Assembly (NCBI RefSeq): GCF_900589395.1
Contig: NZ_UUIS01000071.1
Span: forward strand, 1-64,000
Source of the DNA: Pseudomonas viridiflava
Lineage (GTDB): Bacteria > Pseudomonadota > Gammaproteobacteria > Pseudomonadales > Pseudomonadaceae
Direction of reading: 5' to 3'
Length of the DNA stretch: 64,000 bases
A program made the translations under genes and the position numbers. This document shows, in pieces, positions 42,763 to 50,925 of the stretch (position 1 is its first letter; each line of letters starts with the position of its first letter). The notes under the pieces were generated by a model. The model saw nothing but the letters and a program-made list of their open reading frames with translations. It made no database searches and was not told the origin of the DNA.

Positions 42763-43716
42763 CTATACGCCAATGCGCTCGGCAGGCAGTCCTGTGAGGT
42801 GTTCGGCCAGGTGACGGTCGACGGTTTCAATATGGTTGATCATCGCCTTGGCCAGTGACGACAACGACCGTGCCTGACGACTGACAATGCCGTAGCGGGT
42901 GTGCAGTTCGTCAAGATGTTCGGGCATGTCGTGCGGGTGCAGTGAACACAGTTCACCCGGCAGGCAGTACGATTCCAGGCTCAGTGCACTGCTGATCCCG
43001 ATGGCGTCGGAGTGCCTGACCACGTTGAGCAGCGCATGGGTGTGCTCGCACTCTACTTGCGGTATGAAGTCGCGCCGGCCGCTGTACTCGGTCAGTAGCT
43101 TGCGAATGTTGGGTGGTCGAAAGGTGGTTGCCAGCGGGTAGGCGAACAGCGCCTCGCAGGTGACCGACGCCTGTTGCATCAGCGGGTGCCCGCTCCTGCA
43201 ATAGAAGGTCATGCGTTGCGGGCGCAACCGGGTGATGCGGTAGTCGGGATCGGCCTCGAAGCGCCGGGTGTCGGCCACGAAGAATTCGATGTCTTCGCTG
43301 ACCAGCCGCTGGTTCAGGTCCTGCCAGTGATCGACCTGAAAGTGCACGCGTGCCTTGGGATAGTCCGCAATGAAGCGGGCCACGGCCTGCGGCACCAACT
43401 GGCCGGCCGGTGCCGGCCCGCAACCGAACCGCAAGGTGCCGATCTCGGCACCGTTGAGGCGGCCGATCTCGTTGTCCAGAATCTGCGCCTCGCGGACCAG
43501 CCGGCGGGCATGCTCCAGCACCACCAGACCTTGCTGTGTGGGCGGCAGCTCCCTGGCGGCTCGATCAATCAACTGAAACCCTGCGCTGTGCTCCAGTGCC
43601 TGGATACTGCGGCTGAACGCCGATTGCGACAGGTTGACGGCGGCGGCAGCCGCCACGAAGCTGCGATGTTCGACAAGCGCGATGAAATGGCGGAGCTGGC
43701 GAAGGTCTATATGCAT
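42763..43716 (-). CDS. LysR family regulator, paralog of SftR
   Basis: This 317-residue LysR protein starts MHIDLRQLRHFIALVEHRSF with helix NLSQSAFSRSIQALE, and shares the distinctive RFGCGPAPA(G) and DDIEFF/EDIEFFVADTRRFE segments with the regulator at 36400-37320. They are clearly paralogs. It converges on the TonB receptor gene and closes the sulfur block. A second SftR-like protein might control the sulfatase/receptor pair while the first controls atsK and atsRBC; this is inference. Confidence 0.88.
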   Translation of the reverse strand: MHIDLRQLRHFIALVEHRSFVAAAAAVNLSQSAFSRSIQALEHSAGFQLIDRAARELPPTQQGLVVLEHARRLVREAQILDNEIGRLNGAEIGTLRFGCGPAPAGQLVPQAVARFIADYPKARVHFQVDHWQDLNQRLVSEDIEFFVADTRRFEADPDYRITRLRPQRMTFYCRSGHPLMQQASVTCEALFAYPLATTFRPPNIRKLLTEYSGRRDFIPQVECEHTHALLNVVRHSDAIGISSALSLESYCLPGELCSLHPHDMPEHLDELHTRYGIVSRQARSLSSLAKAMINHIETVDRHLAEHLTGLPAERIGV

Positions 43717-43883
43717 GGTCTACATCGAGGGCCGCGGTTGAATGCAATGACTGCAAGGTGCCGCTCTTTATAAAAGCAAACCCCGGTTCTGCAAACGGCC
43801 AATCGGCAATAGGTCGCTTCCAGAAAGGCATATGCCACGCAACCGATGGCCACACTCGCACACGGATGTGGCCACGGTTCCCT

Positions 43884-44151
43884 TAGGGTCTGTTGCCGTT
43901 TCATCACGGCCGCGCCGGCGCCCGTTTTGCCGCGAGGCAAGGCAGGCGCCGCGAAGTCTGGTCATTCCAGATGCGTGGCGAGTAACGCAGTCTTGCGGCA
44001 AAACAGGCCCGGTCCTTCGGGTTGCGTGCCCAATCTCGCCAGGCGGTGTTGGAGGACTTGAAAAGGGCGTGACCCTTTTCTGCGTCCTCCGCCTGGCCTG
44101 GCGAGATTGGGCCCAGCAACGCGGCTCGTGCTGAAACGGCAACAGACCCTA
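43884..44151. mobile_element. MITE-like palindromic element, 268 bp, with 20-bp terminal inverted repeats
   Basis: The element begins TAGGGTCTGTTGCCGTTTCA (43884-43903) and ends with its exact reverse complement (44132-44151). Nested inside are CCCAATCTCGCCAGGC against GCCTGGCGAGATTGGG, GGAGGAC against GTCCTCC, and AAAAGGG against CCCTTTT, so much of the interior folds into a stacked hairpin. There is no transposase. The outermost TA at both ends would fit a TA target duplication as for Tc1/mariner-IS630 elements. The right terminal repeat supplies the TAG stop of the neighbouring ferritin-like gene. Confidence 0.8.
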
Positions 44152-44874
44152 GCTCACTTGACCGAGCAAATCCACCCTGACGGCACTGCGGATTTTGGAC
44201 AGATGCTGTTCTTCCTGCACAAAGGCGCGGGCGAAGCTGTTGGCGATCATGGGGTGACCGCCCTTGTCGGCCAGTTCGATCAGCAACTCCCAGGCGGCGT
44301 TGTCTTCCAGCTCGATGGTCAGGATGGCGCTCATCGATTGCGACACGGTGGTGCGCGGGTCGGTCAGCACCTGCAGCACGCCGGTGGCCTTGACCCCGGC
44401 CACGTCGGCGCAGGGGGTGACCGCCGTCGGGTCGCCGCCCAGGGTTGCGATGGTGTCGCGCAGCAGGTGCATGTGCTCCAGTTCCTGTGCCTGGATTTCG
44501 CGCAGGGTGTCGACCAGCTCCGTATTGGCCTGCGGGGCTGCCAGGGCCTTGGCGATCATGGCTTCGTACAGGCGCACACCGGTGCGCTCGAAGGCCAGGC
44601 GCTCACCGAGTTTGTCGAGCAGCACCTGCGGGTTCTTGCCGATCGCCTTGTCGAAGGTGGTCTTGAGCTTGCCCTTGACCGAGTCGGGCGCCGGCACCGT
44701 GCCGACCGGGTCCGCTTCACGAATAGCTTCCTGGCGCGCGTGCGTGTAGGCCTGGACATTGCCCAGCACATCGGCCGGAAACAGGCGGGTCGCTTCAAGC
44801 TGGCGTTCAGTGTCTTGCGGCGCTTTTTGTGCACCGGTCTTGTTCATGCCGATTTCAACCTGAGGTGTGCTCAT
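44149..44874 (-). CDS. Ferritin-like di-iron protein
   Basis: This 241-residue protein has the paired motifs of a ferritin-like four-helix bundle: Glu in FERTGVRLYEA, ExxH in QELEHMH, Glu in LTIELEDNAAW and ExxH in QEEQHLSK. It could bind a di-iron centre; function is unknown. Its ATG overlaps the TGA of the upstream ferritin-like gene by four bases, implying coupled translation. The stop codon TAG lies in the terminal repeat of the element at 43884-44151, so insertion may have trimmed or replaced the original C-terminus. Confidence 0.8.
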   Translation of the reverse strand: MSTPQVEIGMNKTGAQKAPQDTERQLEATRLFPADVLGNVQAYTHARQEAIREADPVGTVPAPDSVKGKLKTTFDKAIGKNPQVLLDKLGERLAFERTGVRLYEAMIAKALAAPQANTELVDTLREIQAQELEHMHLLRDTIATLGGDPTAVTPCADVAGVKATGVLQVLTDPRTTVSQSMSAILTIELEDNAAWELLIELADKGGHPMIANSFARAFVQEEQHLSKIRSAVRVDLLGQVS

Positions 44875-46046
44875 GAGCGTTCTCCCTGGGTGTTGAGTTC
44901 AGAACCGGGTTGCCAGGTGTAGCCGGCCGAGACGATGTCGGCCGGCACGCCCTGGCTGTTGAGACGGGCCCGATAATCCAGTGACAGCTGGCTTTCCTGT
45001 TCCTTGGGGACGAACGCGGTGCCGCGGGTGCGCAGGTCGCGCTCCTGGCGCAGGGTTTCGCGTACGAAGTCGCGCTGGCTCTTGAAGTCGATCATGCGTG
45101 GCAACTGCCCGGCGAGCACTTCGGCCGGGTCACGACGCTCATGCTGCTTGAACAGCTCGCAGGCCAGGTTCAGATGGCCCAGCTCGTAGTCGACAAAGCG
45201 CTCCCACAGCGCCTTGATGCGCGGATTCTCTTCCTGCTCGGCGCAACTGGCGTAGGCATAGACTTCCATCGCCTCGTGAATCATCCATTTTTCGATAAAG
45301 GTTTCGGCGGGATCCTGCAGCGAGCCGTACTGAGTGACGTGCTGTTCTTCGACCGAGGCGATCTCGGCGTACAGCGCCCGGGCCAGCGGGTCGGCAAACA
45401 CCGGGCCGATGTTCATGTAGTAGTCGTGGGTCTGGTATTCGGCGGCGGTGATCAGCGCGGCATGCAGCTTGGTGATCAGTTGGGCGTCGTCTTTCTGGTA
45501 ATGCTCACGCAGGTCGTCCTGCGGTGCGCGATGGTGCTCGCGGGTCGGCCGTCCGGGCACGATGTCGGTGTAGCCCTGGGTAATGGTGCGCGCATCCTTG
45601 CCTTCCAGACGATCGAGCATGGCGGCGTAGCGGTACAGGTGGTCGAAGTCTTCGAGCAGGCCGAAGCGGTAGGTCTGGGCCTGGTAGGGGTCCGGTTCGT
45701 TCTGCGCCACGGCGGCCGTGACCTCGATGGCCACTTGCTCATAGGCCACGGTGGTTTCCAGCGGCGAGTGATCGGCTGACAACAGCCAGTTGACCGTGGT
45801 CATCTGGTGCTGCTCGACCCGGCGGATCTGCGCCAGCGGCAGGCGCAGTGCCTTGTGAAAACGGTTACCGAAATGCTTGAGGCGCAGGGTGTCGGCTTCC
45901 ACGCCGTTCATCAGGATCACCCGCACGCGGGTGAAGGCGTCGTCGTCCAGCTTGCTGATCGGCTTGCCGGCCAGTTCACGCCAAGTAAAGGTCTGTTTCT
46001 CCAGCGGGACGCCTTTGTTATCCAAGAGGTTATCGATCTTGTCCAT
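44871..46046 (-). CDS. Second ferritin-like protein, larger
   Basis: This 391-residue protein has several helical segments with iron-ligand-like motifs: SVEEQHVTQ, DYELGHLNL and GLLEDFDHLYR, which resembles a diverged or duplicated ferritin-like bundle. I used the ATG at 46046 with GGAG upstream rather than an ATG 54 bases before it. It is translationally coupled to the smaller ferritin-like gene. A DUF2269 membrane protein and a saccharopine-dehydrogenase-like gene lie upstream on the same strand. I do not know its function. Confidence 0.75.
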   Translation of the reverse strand: MDKIDNLLDNKGVPLEKQTFTWRELAGKPISKLDDDAFTRVRVILMNGVEADTLRLKHFGNRFHKALRLPLAQIRRVEQHQMTTVNWLLSADHSPLETTVAYEQVAIEVTAAVAQNEPDPYQAQTYRFGLLEDFDHLYRYAAMLDRLEGKDARTITQGYTDIVPGRPTREHHRAPQDDLREHYQKDDAQLITKLHAALITAAEYQTHDYYMNIGPVFADPLARALYAEIASVEEQHVTQYGSLQDPAETFIEKWMIHEAMEVYAYASCAEQEENPRIKALWERFVDYELGHLNLACELFKQHERRDPAEVLAGQLPRMIDFKSQRDFVRETLRQERDLRTRGTAFVPKEQESQLSLDYRARLNSQGVPADIVSAGYTWQPGSELNTQGERS

Positions 46047-46160
46047 CGAGTGATCTCCATCATCAGTGGTCTTCACGCAGGCCTGGAACCGCTCAGGCAC
46101 TGCGTAAAGGGTCGACGATAGGGGGCTGCAGACATTCCCTGTGCAACGACGAATGGCCGC

Positions 46161-46643
46161 TTACTGGATGAAGCCGAACAGTCCGCGCTTGGTCACCATC
46201 AGCATCACCATCACAAACATCCCGGCAAAGCCCGCCACGCCCAGCCAGAACCAGGGGCGAAACAGGGCGTCCCAACTGGCTGGCAGGGGCAAGCCCTGGC
46301 GGGCGGTCTCTTCGGCCAGGCGTTGCATGCGTTTTTGCAGCACCAGCACCGGCAGCCACAACAGGCCTACGGCGGCGAACAGAATCAGGGCGTCGCGCAG
46401 CCAGGGGCTGGCCGGCGACATCCCGGTCAGGTGCAGCATGCCCAGGCCCGTGCCCAGCTGCAGGACGCCGGCCGGGGTGGTGATCCAGGTGTCGAAGCGC
46501 ACCACCATGCGTGCCACGTGGGCGATCACTTGCGGGTCGCGGGTGTTGCGTGCGGCGATCAGGTACAGGTACGAGCCCATGCCGAAGCCGAACAGAAACA
46601 CCGCCGCAATGACATGCAGGTACTTGAGGTAGAGGTAGGTCAT
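46161..46643 (-). CDS. DUF2269 family integral membrane protein
   Basis: This 160-residue protein has four predicted membrane segments (near residues 6-27, 55-75, 83-103 and 130-150) and the DUF2269 features YLKYLHVIAAVFLFG and RFDTWITTPAGVLQL. Its function is unknown. It is translationally coupled to the gene upstream (ATGA overlap at 46640-46643) and about 115 bases before the larger ferritin-like gene. Confidence 0.85.
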   Translation of the reverse strand: MTYLYLKYLHVIAAVFLFGFGMGSYLYLIAARNTRDPQVIAHVARMVVRFDTWITTPAGVLQLGTGLGMLHLTGMSPASPWLRDALILFAAVGLLWLPVLVLQKRMQRLAEETARQGLPLPASWDALFRPWFWLGVAGFAGMFVMVMLMVTKRGLFGFIQ

Positions 46644-47746
46644 GGGCGGCCCTGATAACGCACGCTGAGTTCGATATCGTGCGGTGCATCAATGGCCGCC
46701 AGGTACTCGGCCACGCTGATTTCACCCACGCAGGGGCGTGCTCCCGACGCCGGCCGGTAGCCGGCAGCCATCTTCAGCGCCAGGGCCACCGAGGCACAGC
46801 TGGGGATCTCCGGGCCCTTGTCACGCTCGGCGGTCAGCTGGATATTCAGGCGCAGGGGCAGGTCGTTGTGGTCGATACCGGTGGCTTCGACGTACAGGGC
46901 ACTGAGCCCGTCGCCCAGGCGCTCGCAGGCCACGCCCAGCCGATGCAGGCGTTTGGCCCAGGGCGCGGGGTCAGTGATCAGGCCCATGCGCACGGCCTGG
47001 GCCAGCGCCGCAGTGGCCAGGGCGCCGGGCATCAGGCCGGGGCCGGCCTTGAACACCAGGTCGGTGGCGCCGTAGCGTTCGCCGAACAGGTCCATGTCCG
47101 GAACGTCGACATCGGCCAGCCAGCGCCAGCCCAGGCCCGGCAGGTGGCGGCGTTGCAGTCCCAGCCAGCCCGGTACTGCATGGGGCTGGCCGTGGCGCTG
47201 TTGCAGGATGGGTCTGCCGGCGTAGGCCAGCACGCCTTCGACCGTGGCCAGGCCAGGCATTTTCGCTGACGAGGAAATACCGTGTTCGATGCGATCAATG
47301 CGCTTGAAGCGTTCGCGCTGTTCATCGAGCAGCGCCGCCGACAGGCTTGGCACTGAGCTGCAGCCGCTGAGCACCGCCACCCCGGCGGCCCTGGCCTGCT
47401 CATCGAGCACATGGATGCCGTTGACGAAGGTGCGGCAGTCGGCCAGGTCGCAGTAATGCACGCCGGCCTCGATGCATTGTTCGGCCACGCGGTACGACTG
47501 CTGCTGGAAAGGGCCGCCGGTGTGCACCACCAGATCGACCTGCAACTGGCGCAATGCCTCGCTGAACCCGTGCCCTTGGGCATCCCCGCACCAAGTCGCG
47601 AGCGGTAACTGCTGCGCCAGCGCCTGCAGGCGCGTCGCATCGCGCCCGGCCGCGATCAGCTCGATACCGGCGACACCGGCCAGGTGCCGACACACGATAA
47701 AACCAAAATTGCCGTAGCCGCCGACGACCAGCACCTTCAATGACAT
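46640..47746 (-). CDS. Saccharopine dehydrogenase-like NAD(P)-binding protein
   Basis: This 368-residue protein begins MSLKVLVVGGYGNFGFIVCR, a Rossmann GxGxxG motif, with an Arg in AAGRD favouring NADP. A middle segment HYCDLADCRTFVNGIHVLDE and the following VLSGCSSVPSLSAALLDE are typical of the saccharopine dehydrogenase-like family. The substrate is unknown. I chose the ATG at 47746 because the domain starts there; the frame upstream is non-coding. It is first gene of the group that ends with the ferritin-like proteins. Confidence 0.82.
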   Translation of the reverse strand: MSLKVLVVGGYGNFGFIVCRHLAGVAGIELIAAGRDATRLQALAQQLPLATWCGDAQGHGFSEALRQLQVDLVVHTGGPFQQQSYRVAEQCIEAGVHYCDLADCRTFVNGIHVLDEQARAAGVAVLSGCSSVPSLSAALLDEQRERFKRIDRIEHGISSSAKMPGLATVEGVLAYAGRPILQQRHGQPHAVPGWLGLQRRHLPGLGWRWLADVDVPDMDLFGERYGATDLVFKAGPGLMPGALATAALAQAVRMGLITDPAPWAKRLHRLGVACERLGDGLSALYVEATGIDHNDLPLRLNIQLTAERDKGPEIPSCASVALALKMAAGYRPASGARPCVGEISVAEYLAAIDAPHDIELSVRYQGRP

Positions 47747-47855
47747 GACTGACTCCGTGTTCAGGGTTTGTGCGGATGTTACATCGACGGTTCGCTGTTT
47801 GCGGCGCGACAGTGATGTATCTTGACCACCCGACAGACGCCCTACGGAACAGGCC

Positions 47856-48230
47856 ATGACCGAGCACGCCCGCACGACCGTCCCCAGCGACTGGAAAACC
47901 CAGCCTTTGCCGGCCCTGTACGTCACCCTGCCGTTGGACTTCACCTTGACCGCCGAAGAAACGGTGGCCGCCCGCCGAGGGTTGATCCCGCAGCAGATGG
48001 AAGACAAGTGGTTCTTCTATTTCATCGACGACACCCTGTATCAGCACCGCAGCTGGACCGGCAACTGTATGTATCAGGTGCATTTCATACCCCATGAAGG
48101 CGGCTTGCGGGCCACGCATGCCGAAGTCAACCGTGACCCCGAGCAGTACAAGAATGCCGATGATGCGGAGGATATCGAACGCATCGAAATGCTGACTCGC
48201 TACCTGGTACGTACGCAATTGCAGCCCTGA
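47856..48230 (+). CDS. Hypothetical protein
   Basis: This 124-residue protein, read from an ATG with GGAACAGG upstream, has no domain I recognise. The segment IPQQMEDKWFFYFIDDTLYQ and then HRSWTGNCMYQVHF suggests a small alpha/beta cytoplasmic protein. It is divergent from the saccharopine-dehydrogenase-like gene and 22 bases before another small gene on the same strand. Confidence 0.65.
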   Translation: MTEHARTTVPSDWKTQPLPALYVTLPLDFTLTAEETVAARRGLIPQQMEDKWFFYFIDDTLYQHRSWTGNCMYQVHFIPHEGGLRATHAEVNRDPEQYKNADDAEDIERIEMLTRYLVRTQLQP

Positions 48231-48252
48231 ACCCAGCCCTGGAGCCTGACCC

Positions 48253-48537
48253 ATGCGTTCTTCCGATGCCCGTTGCGGCACGCCTTATGTCTACAGTGGC
48301 GAGCTCAAGCTGCGCCCTGAACTTGATCAGGCCATGCGTGAACTCGAACACCAGCCCTACACCGCTGTGCCCGGCTGTCAGGGCGATGGCCGTTGGGCGT
48401 TGTGGACCGCACAAGGCGACGGCCAGAACTCGCCGCGCATCATCAGCGGGCCGAGTACCACCTGGTCCAGTCGTGAGGCGGCCTTGGCGGCGGGGCAGGT
48501 GTGGCTGGCCACCGGCACCCTGCCTGGCCCTGATTGA
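48253..48537 (+). CDS. Hypothetical protein
   Basis: This 94-residue protein starts with an ATG preceded by CTGGAG and has no recognised domain. It contains no membrane segment. It follows the 47856 gene closely, so the two are probably co-transcribed. Codon usage looks genuine (GC-rich third positions), but evidence for function is absent. Confidence 0.55.
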   Translation: MRSSDARCGTPYVYSGELKLRPELDQAMRELEHQPYTAVPGCQGDGRWALWTAQGDGQNSPRIISGPSTTWSSREAALAAGQVWLATGTLPGPD

Positions 48538-48727
48538 GCGCACAGACCGCTGGTCCAGAGCCACTGTGCATGACCGCCACAGGCCTTCTATAGTGTCGGC
48601 CTGACCCCATCACCGAGGTATTGGTCCGATGCGCCATTGATGCCGCCGTCCGTCTGGACGGCCAATTTCCACCGCCCCCGCAGGCCGTACCGGCGCGGGC
48701 GAGTCATTGGCATCACTGGAGTCACGC

Positions 48728-50341
48728 ATGACCCATTCCTGCATCACGCTACAAGGCGTTTGCTGGGCGCTGCCGGACGGCACGCCCTTGTTTTGCGACC
48801 TCAACGAACAGTTCGACTCACGCCACACCGGCCTGGTGGGGCGTAACGGTGTGGGCAAAAGTGTGCTGGCGCGCATTCTTGCCGGCCTGGTGCAGCCTAC
48901 CCGTGGCCACTGCACCCGGCAGGGGCGCGTGCATTACCTGGCGCAGCAGATCACCCCGGCGGCGGGTGCCAGCGTGGCCAGCCTGGCGGGGGTGCAGCCG
49001 GTGCTGGCGGCCCTGGCGCGCATCGAGCAGGGCAGTTGCGCGGTCGAGGATTTCGAGGCGGTGGGCGAGGGCTGGGATATCCGTCAGCGCTTGCAGCAGG
49101 CCTTGCATGCCAATGGCCTGGGCGAGCTTGAGGCCGACAGGCCGGCCAGCACCCTGAGTGGCGGGCAGGCCATGCGCGTCTCGCTGATCGGGGCGGCACT
49201 GGCGCAGGCGGACTTCCTGATTCTCGATGAACCCAGCAATCATCTGGATCAACCTGCGCGACAGGCGCTGATCGAGCAGTTGCAAGCCTGGCCACGCGGG
49301 TTGCTGGTCATCAGTCATGATCGTTCATTGCTGGAGGTGATGCAGCGCACGGTTGAACTGTCATCCCTGGGATTGCGCAGTTATGGCGGGCCATACGGGT
49401 TTTATGCCCAGTGCAAGGCCCAGGAGCAACACAGTGCAGTGCTGGCGCTTGAGCACAGCAAGGCGCAACGCCGGCGTGACGAACAGGCCATGCGCCAGCA
49501 ACATGAACGCCAGGAGCGACGCCAGGCGCATGGCCGGCAACAAGGCCGGCATGCCAACCAGGCGGCCATTATCCAGGGCCGGCAGAAAGAGCGCAGTGAG
49601 GGCTCGACCGGCCGGCTGCGCGAGCAACACGCCGCTTTGCAGGCGCGGCTGGCGCTGCAGGTGCACGAGGCGGCGCAACGTGTCGAGGACGCCGCGCTGA
49701 TCGCCTTGCAGGCACTGCCGGCGCCAGCGGTGATGAGTCGGTGTGTGGCGACACTGGAAGCGCTGACGTTGCCCTTTGTGGGCACCGCTCCACAGCGGAT
49801 CGACCTGCTACTGGGCGGTCAGCAGCGGGTGGGCGTGGTTGGCGCCAACGGTTGCGGCAAATCCACCCTGCTCAAGGTACTGGCGGGCCAGCTCATGCCG
49901 GCGTCCGGTGTGTGTCGCGTGACCCCCGACACTGTGTACCTTGACCAGCAGCAGACCGCACTTGATCCTGCACGCCCGGTGCTGGAGCAACTGCAGGCCG
50001 TCAACCGCAAGGCGGGTGTCAGCGAGCTGCGTACACGCCTGGCGCAGCTTGGCCTGGATGCCCGCAAGGTCGAGTCGCCCAGCGGCCGTCTCAGTGGCGG
50101 GGAGCGGCTGAAGGCTGCGCTGGCCTGCGTGCTGTATGCCGACCCGGTGCCGTCGCTGGTGCTGCTCGATGAACCAGGCAATCACCTTGACCTGCCATCG
50201 ATCCAGGCGCTGGAAACCCTGTTGCGCGACTATCAGGGCGCGCTGATGGTGGTGTCCCATGATCAGGTGCTACTGGACAACTTGAGGTTGACCCATCGTC
50301 TGCGCGGGAGCGAACAAGGCTGGCGGCTTGAGGCGTGGTAA
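48728..50341 (+). CDS. ABC-F family ATP-binding protein
   Basis: This 537-residue soluble protein has two ABC ATPase domains without membrane segments. Walker A motifs are GRNGVGKS and GANGCGKS, signatures LSGGQAMRVSL and LSGGERLKAAL, Walker B ILDEPSNHLD and LLDEPGNHLD. The roughly 100-residue linker is a long charged helix rich in Arg and Gln, as in ABC-F proteins that act on ribosomes. It may modulate translation or protect the ribosome. I used the ATG at 48728 with GGAGT upstream. Confidence 0.9.
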   Translation: MTHSCITLQGVCWALPDGTPLFCDLNEQFDSRHTGLVGRNGVGKSVLARILAGLVQPTRGHCTRQGRVHYLAQQITPAAGASVASLAGVQPVLAALARIEQGSCAVEDFEAVGEGWDIRQRLQQALHANGLGELEADRPASTLSGGQAMRVSLIGAALAQADFLILDEPSNHLDQPARQALIEQLQAWPRGLLVISHDRSLLEVMQRTVELSSLGLRSYGGPYGFYAQCKAQEQHSAVLALEHSKAQRRRDEQAMRQQHERQERRQAHGRQQGRHANQAAIIQGRQKERSEGSTGRLREQHAALQARLALQVHEAAQRVEDAALIALQALPAPAVMSRCVATLEALTLPFVGTAPQRIDLLLGGQQRVGVVGANGCGKSTLLKVLAGQLMPASGVCRVTPDTVYLDQQQTALDPARPVLEQLQAVNRKAGVSELRTRLAQLGLDARKVESPSGRLSGGERLKAALACVLYADPVPSLVLLDEPGNHLDLPSIQALETLLRDYQGALMVVSHDQVLLDNLRLTHRLRGSEQGWRLEAW

Positions 50342-50411
50342 GCGATTTGTCGAGCGGCGGCGGCCCTGATCAAAGGGCATGGGCAGCAAGGGGCCTGGCG
50401 GCAGGGCGGTC

Positions 50412-50792
50412 TCAGCCCTGGGGCAGGCCCTCATGTTCGGCAAGGCGTTTGTTGCGGATCGCCAAGGCCTGCTTGAACAGCACGTCGGCGCACTCCACCA
50501 GTAGACGCGCCAGGTCTGTGAGGGCGGCGTCATCGCCTTTTTTCATCGTCGCCAGATCGATGTTCAGGGCACGCCGGTTACGCTCGGGCAACGCTTCCCA
50601 GCTGAGCATGACCCCGGCGAGCAACGCATTGGTCACGCTCTGGCGATTGTATGAATCGTTTTCACCGGCGCCCGTGGCCAGGCGCTTGGCGGGCAGGCGG
50701 CGGTGTTGGATCAGGCGACATTTCCTGCACAGGACTTGCAAGGGAGGGAGCGCCTGGGGGCGGCAATTGGCGGGAGGAAGCTTGCGGTTCAT
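50412..50792 (-). CDS. Hypothetical protein
   Basis: This protein of about 126 residues starts MNRKLPPANCRPQALPPLQV and contains CRKCRL. The C-terminal half is helical and charged (RALNIDLATMKKGDDAALTD). I recognise no family. It is divergent from the first XRE regulator gene across about 130 bases, so the regulator may control it. The start is uncertain; an in-frame ATG 57 bases upstream exists. Confidence 0.55.
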   Translation of the reverse strand: MNRKLPPANCRPQALPPLQVLCRKCRLIQHRRLPAKRLATGAGENDSYNRQSVTNALLAGVMLSWEALPERNRRALNIDLATMKKGDDAALTDLARLLVECADVLFKQALAIRNKRLAEHEGLPQG

Positions 50793-50846
50793 AAGCGTAT
50801 CCGGTCCTTGCAATGATGCAGTGAGCCAGCGAAATATAAACGCCTG

Positions 50847-50919
50847 CACTTAAGTGAATGCTATAGCGTGTAGTGCGCATGCACTCATTCAAGTGAAAAC
50901 CCTTTGTTTTGTAAAGGGT
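50847..50919. promoter_or_regulatory. Leader of XRE gene 1: palindrome and inverted repeat shared with gene 2
   Basis: CACTTAAGTG (50847-50856) is a perfect palindrome. Farther on, CATTCAAGTGA is followed by ACCCTTT (50899-50905) and AAAGGGT (50913-50919), an inverted repeat seven bases before the start codon. The same AAGTGA plus CCCTTT/AAAGGG arrangement precedes the paralogous gene at 51569, so both genes probably share one operator. Confidence 0.6.
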
Positions 50920-50925
50920 CGCGTC

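Noticed and set aside
43832..44134. Small plus-strand coding frame inside the palindromic element
   Set aside because: The frame arises from inverted-repeat sequence, has no ribosome-binding site and encodes low-complexity Arg/Pro-rich sequence.
43884..44151. Ordinary rho-independent terminator between LysR and ferritin-like genes
   Set aside because: The nested palindrome spans 268 bases with exact 20-base ends, far larger than a terminator. A mobile-element origin explains it better, though it may stop transcription too.
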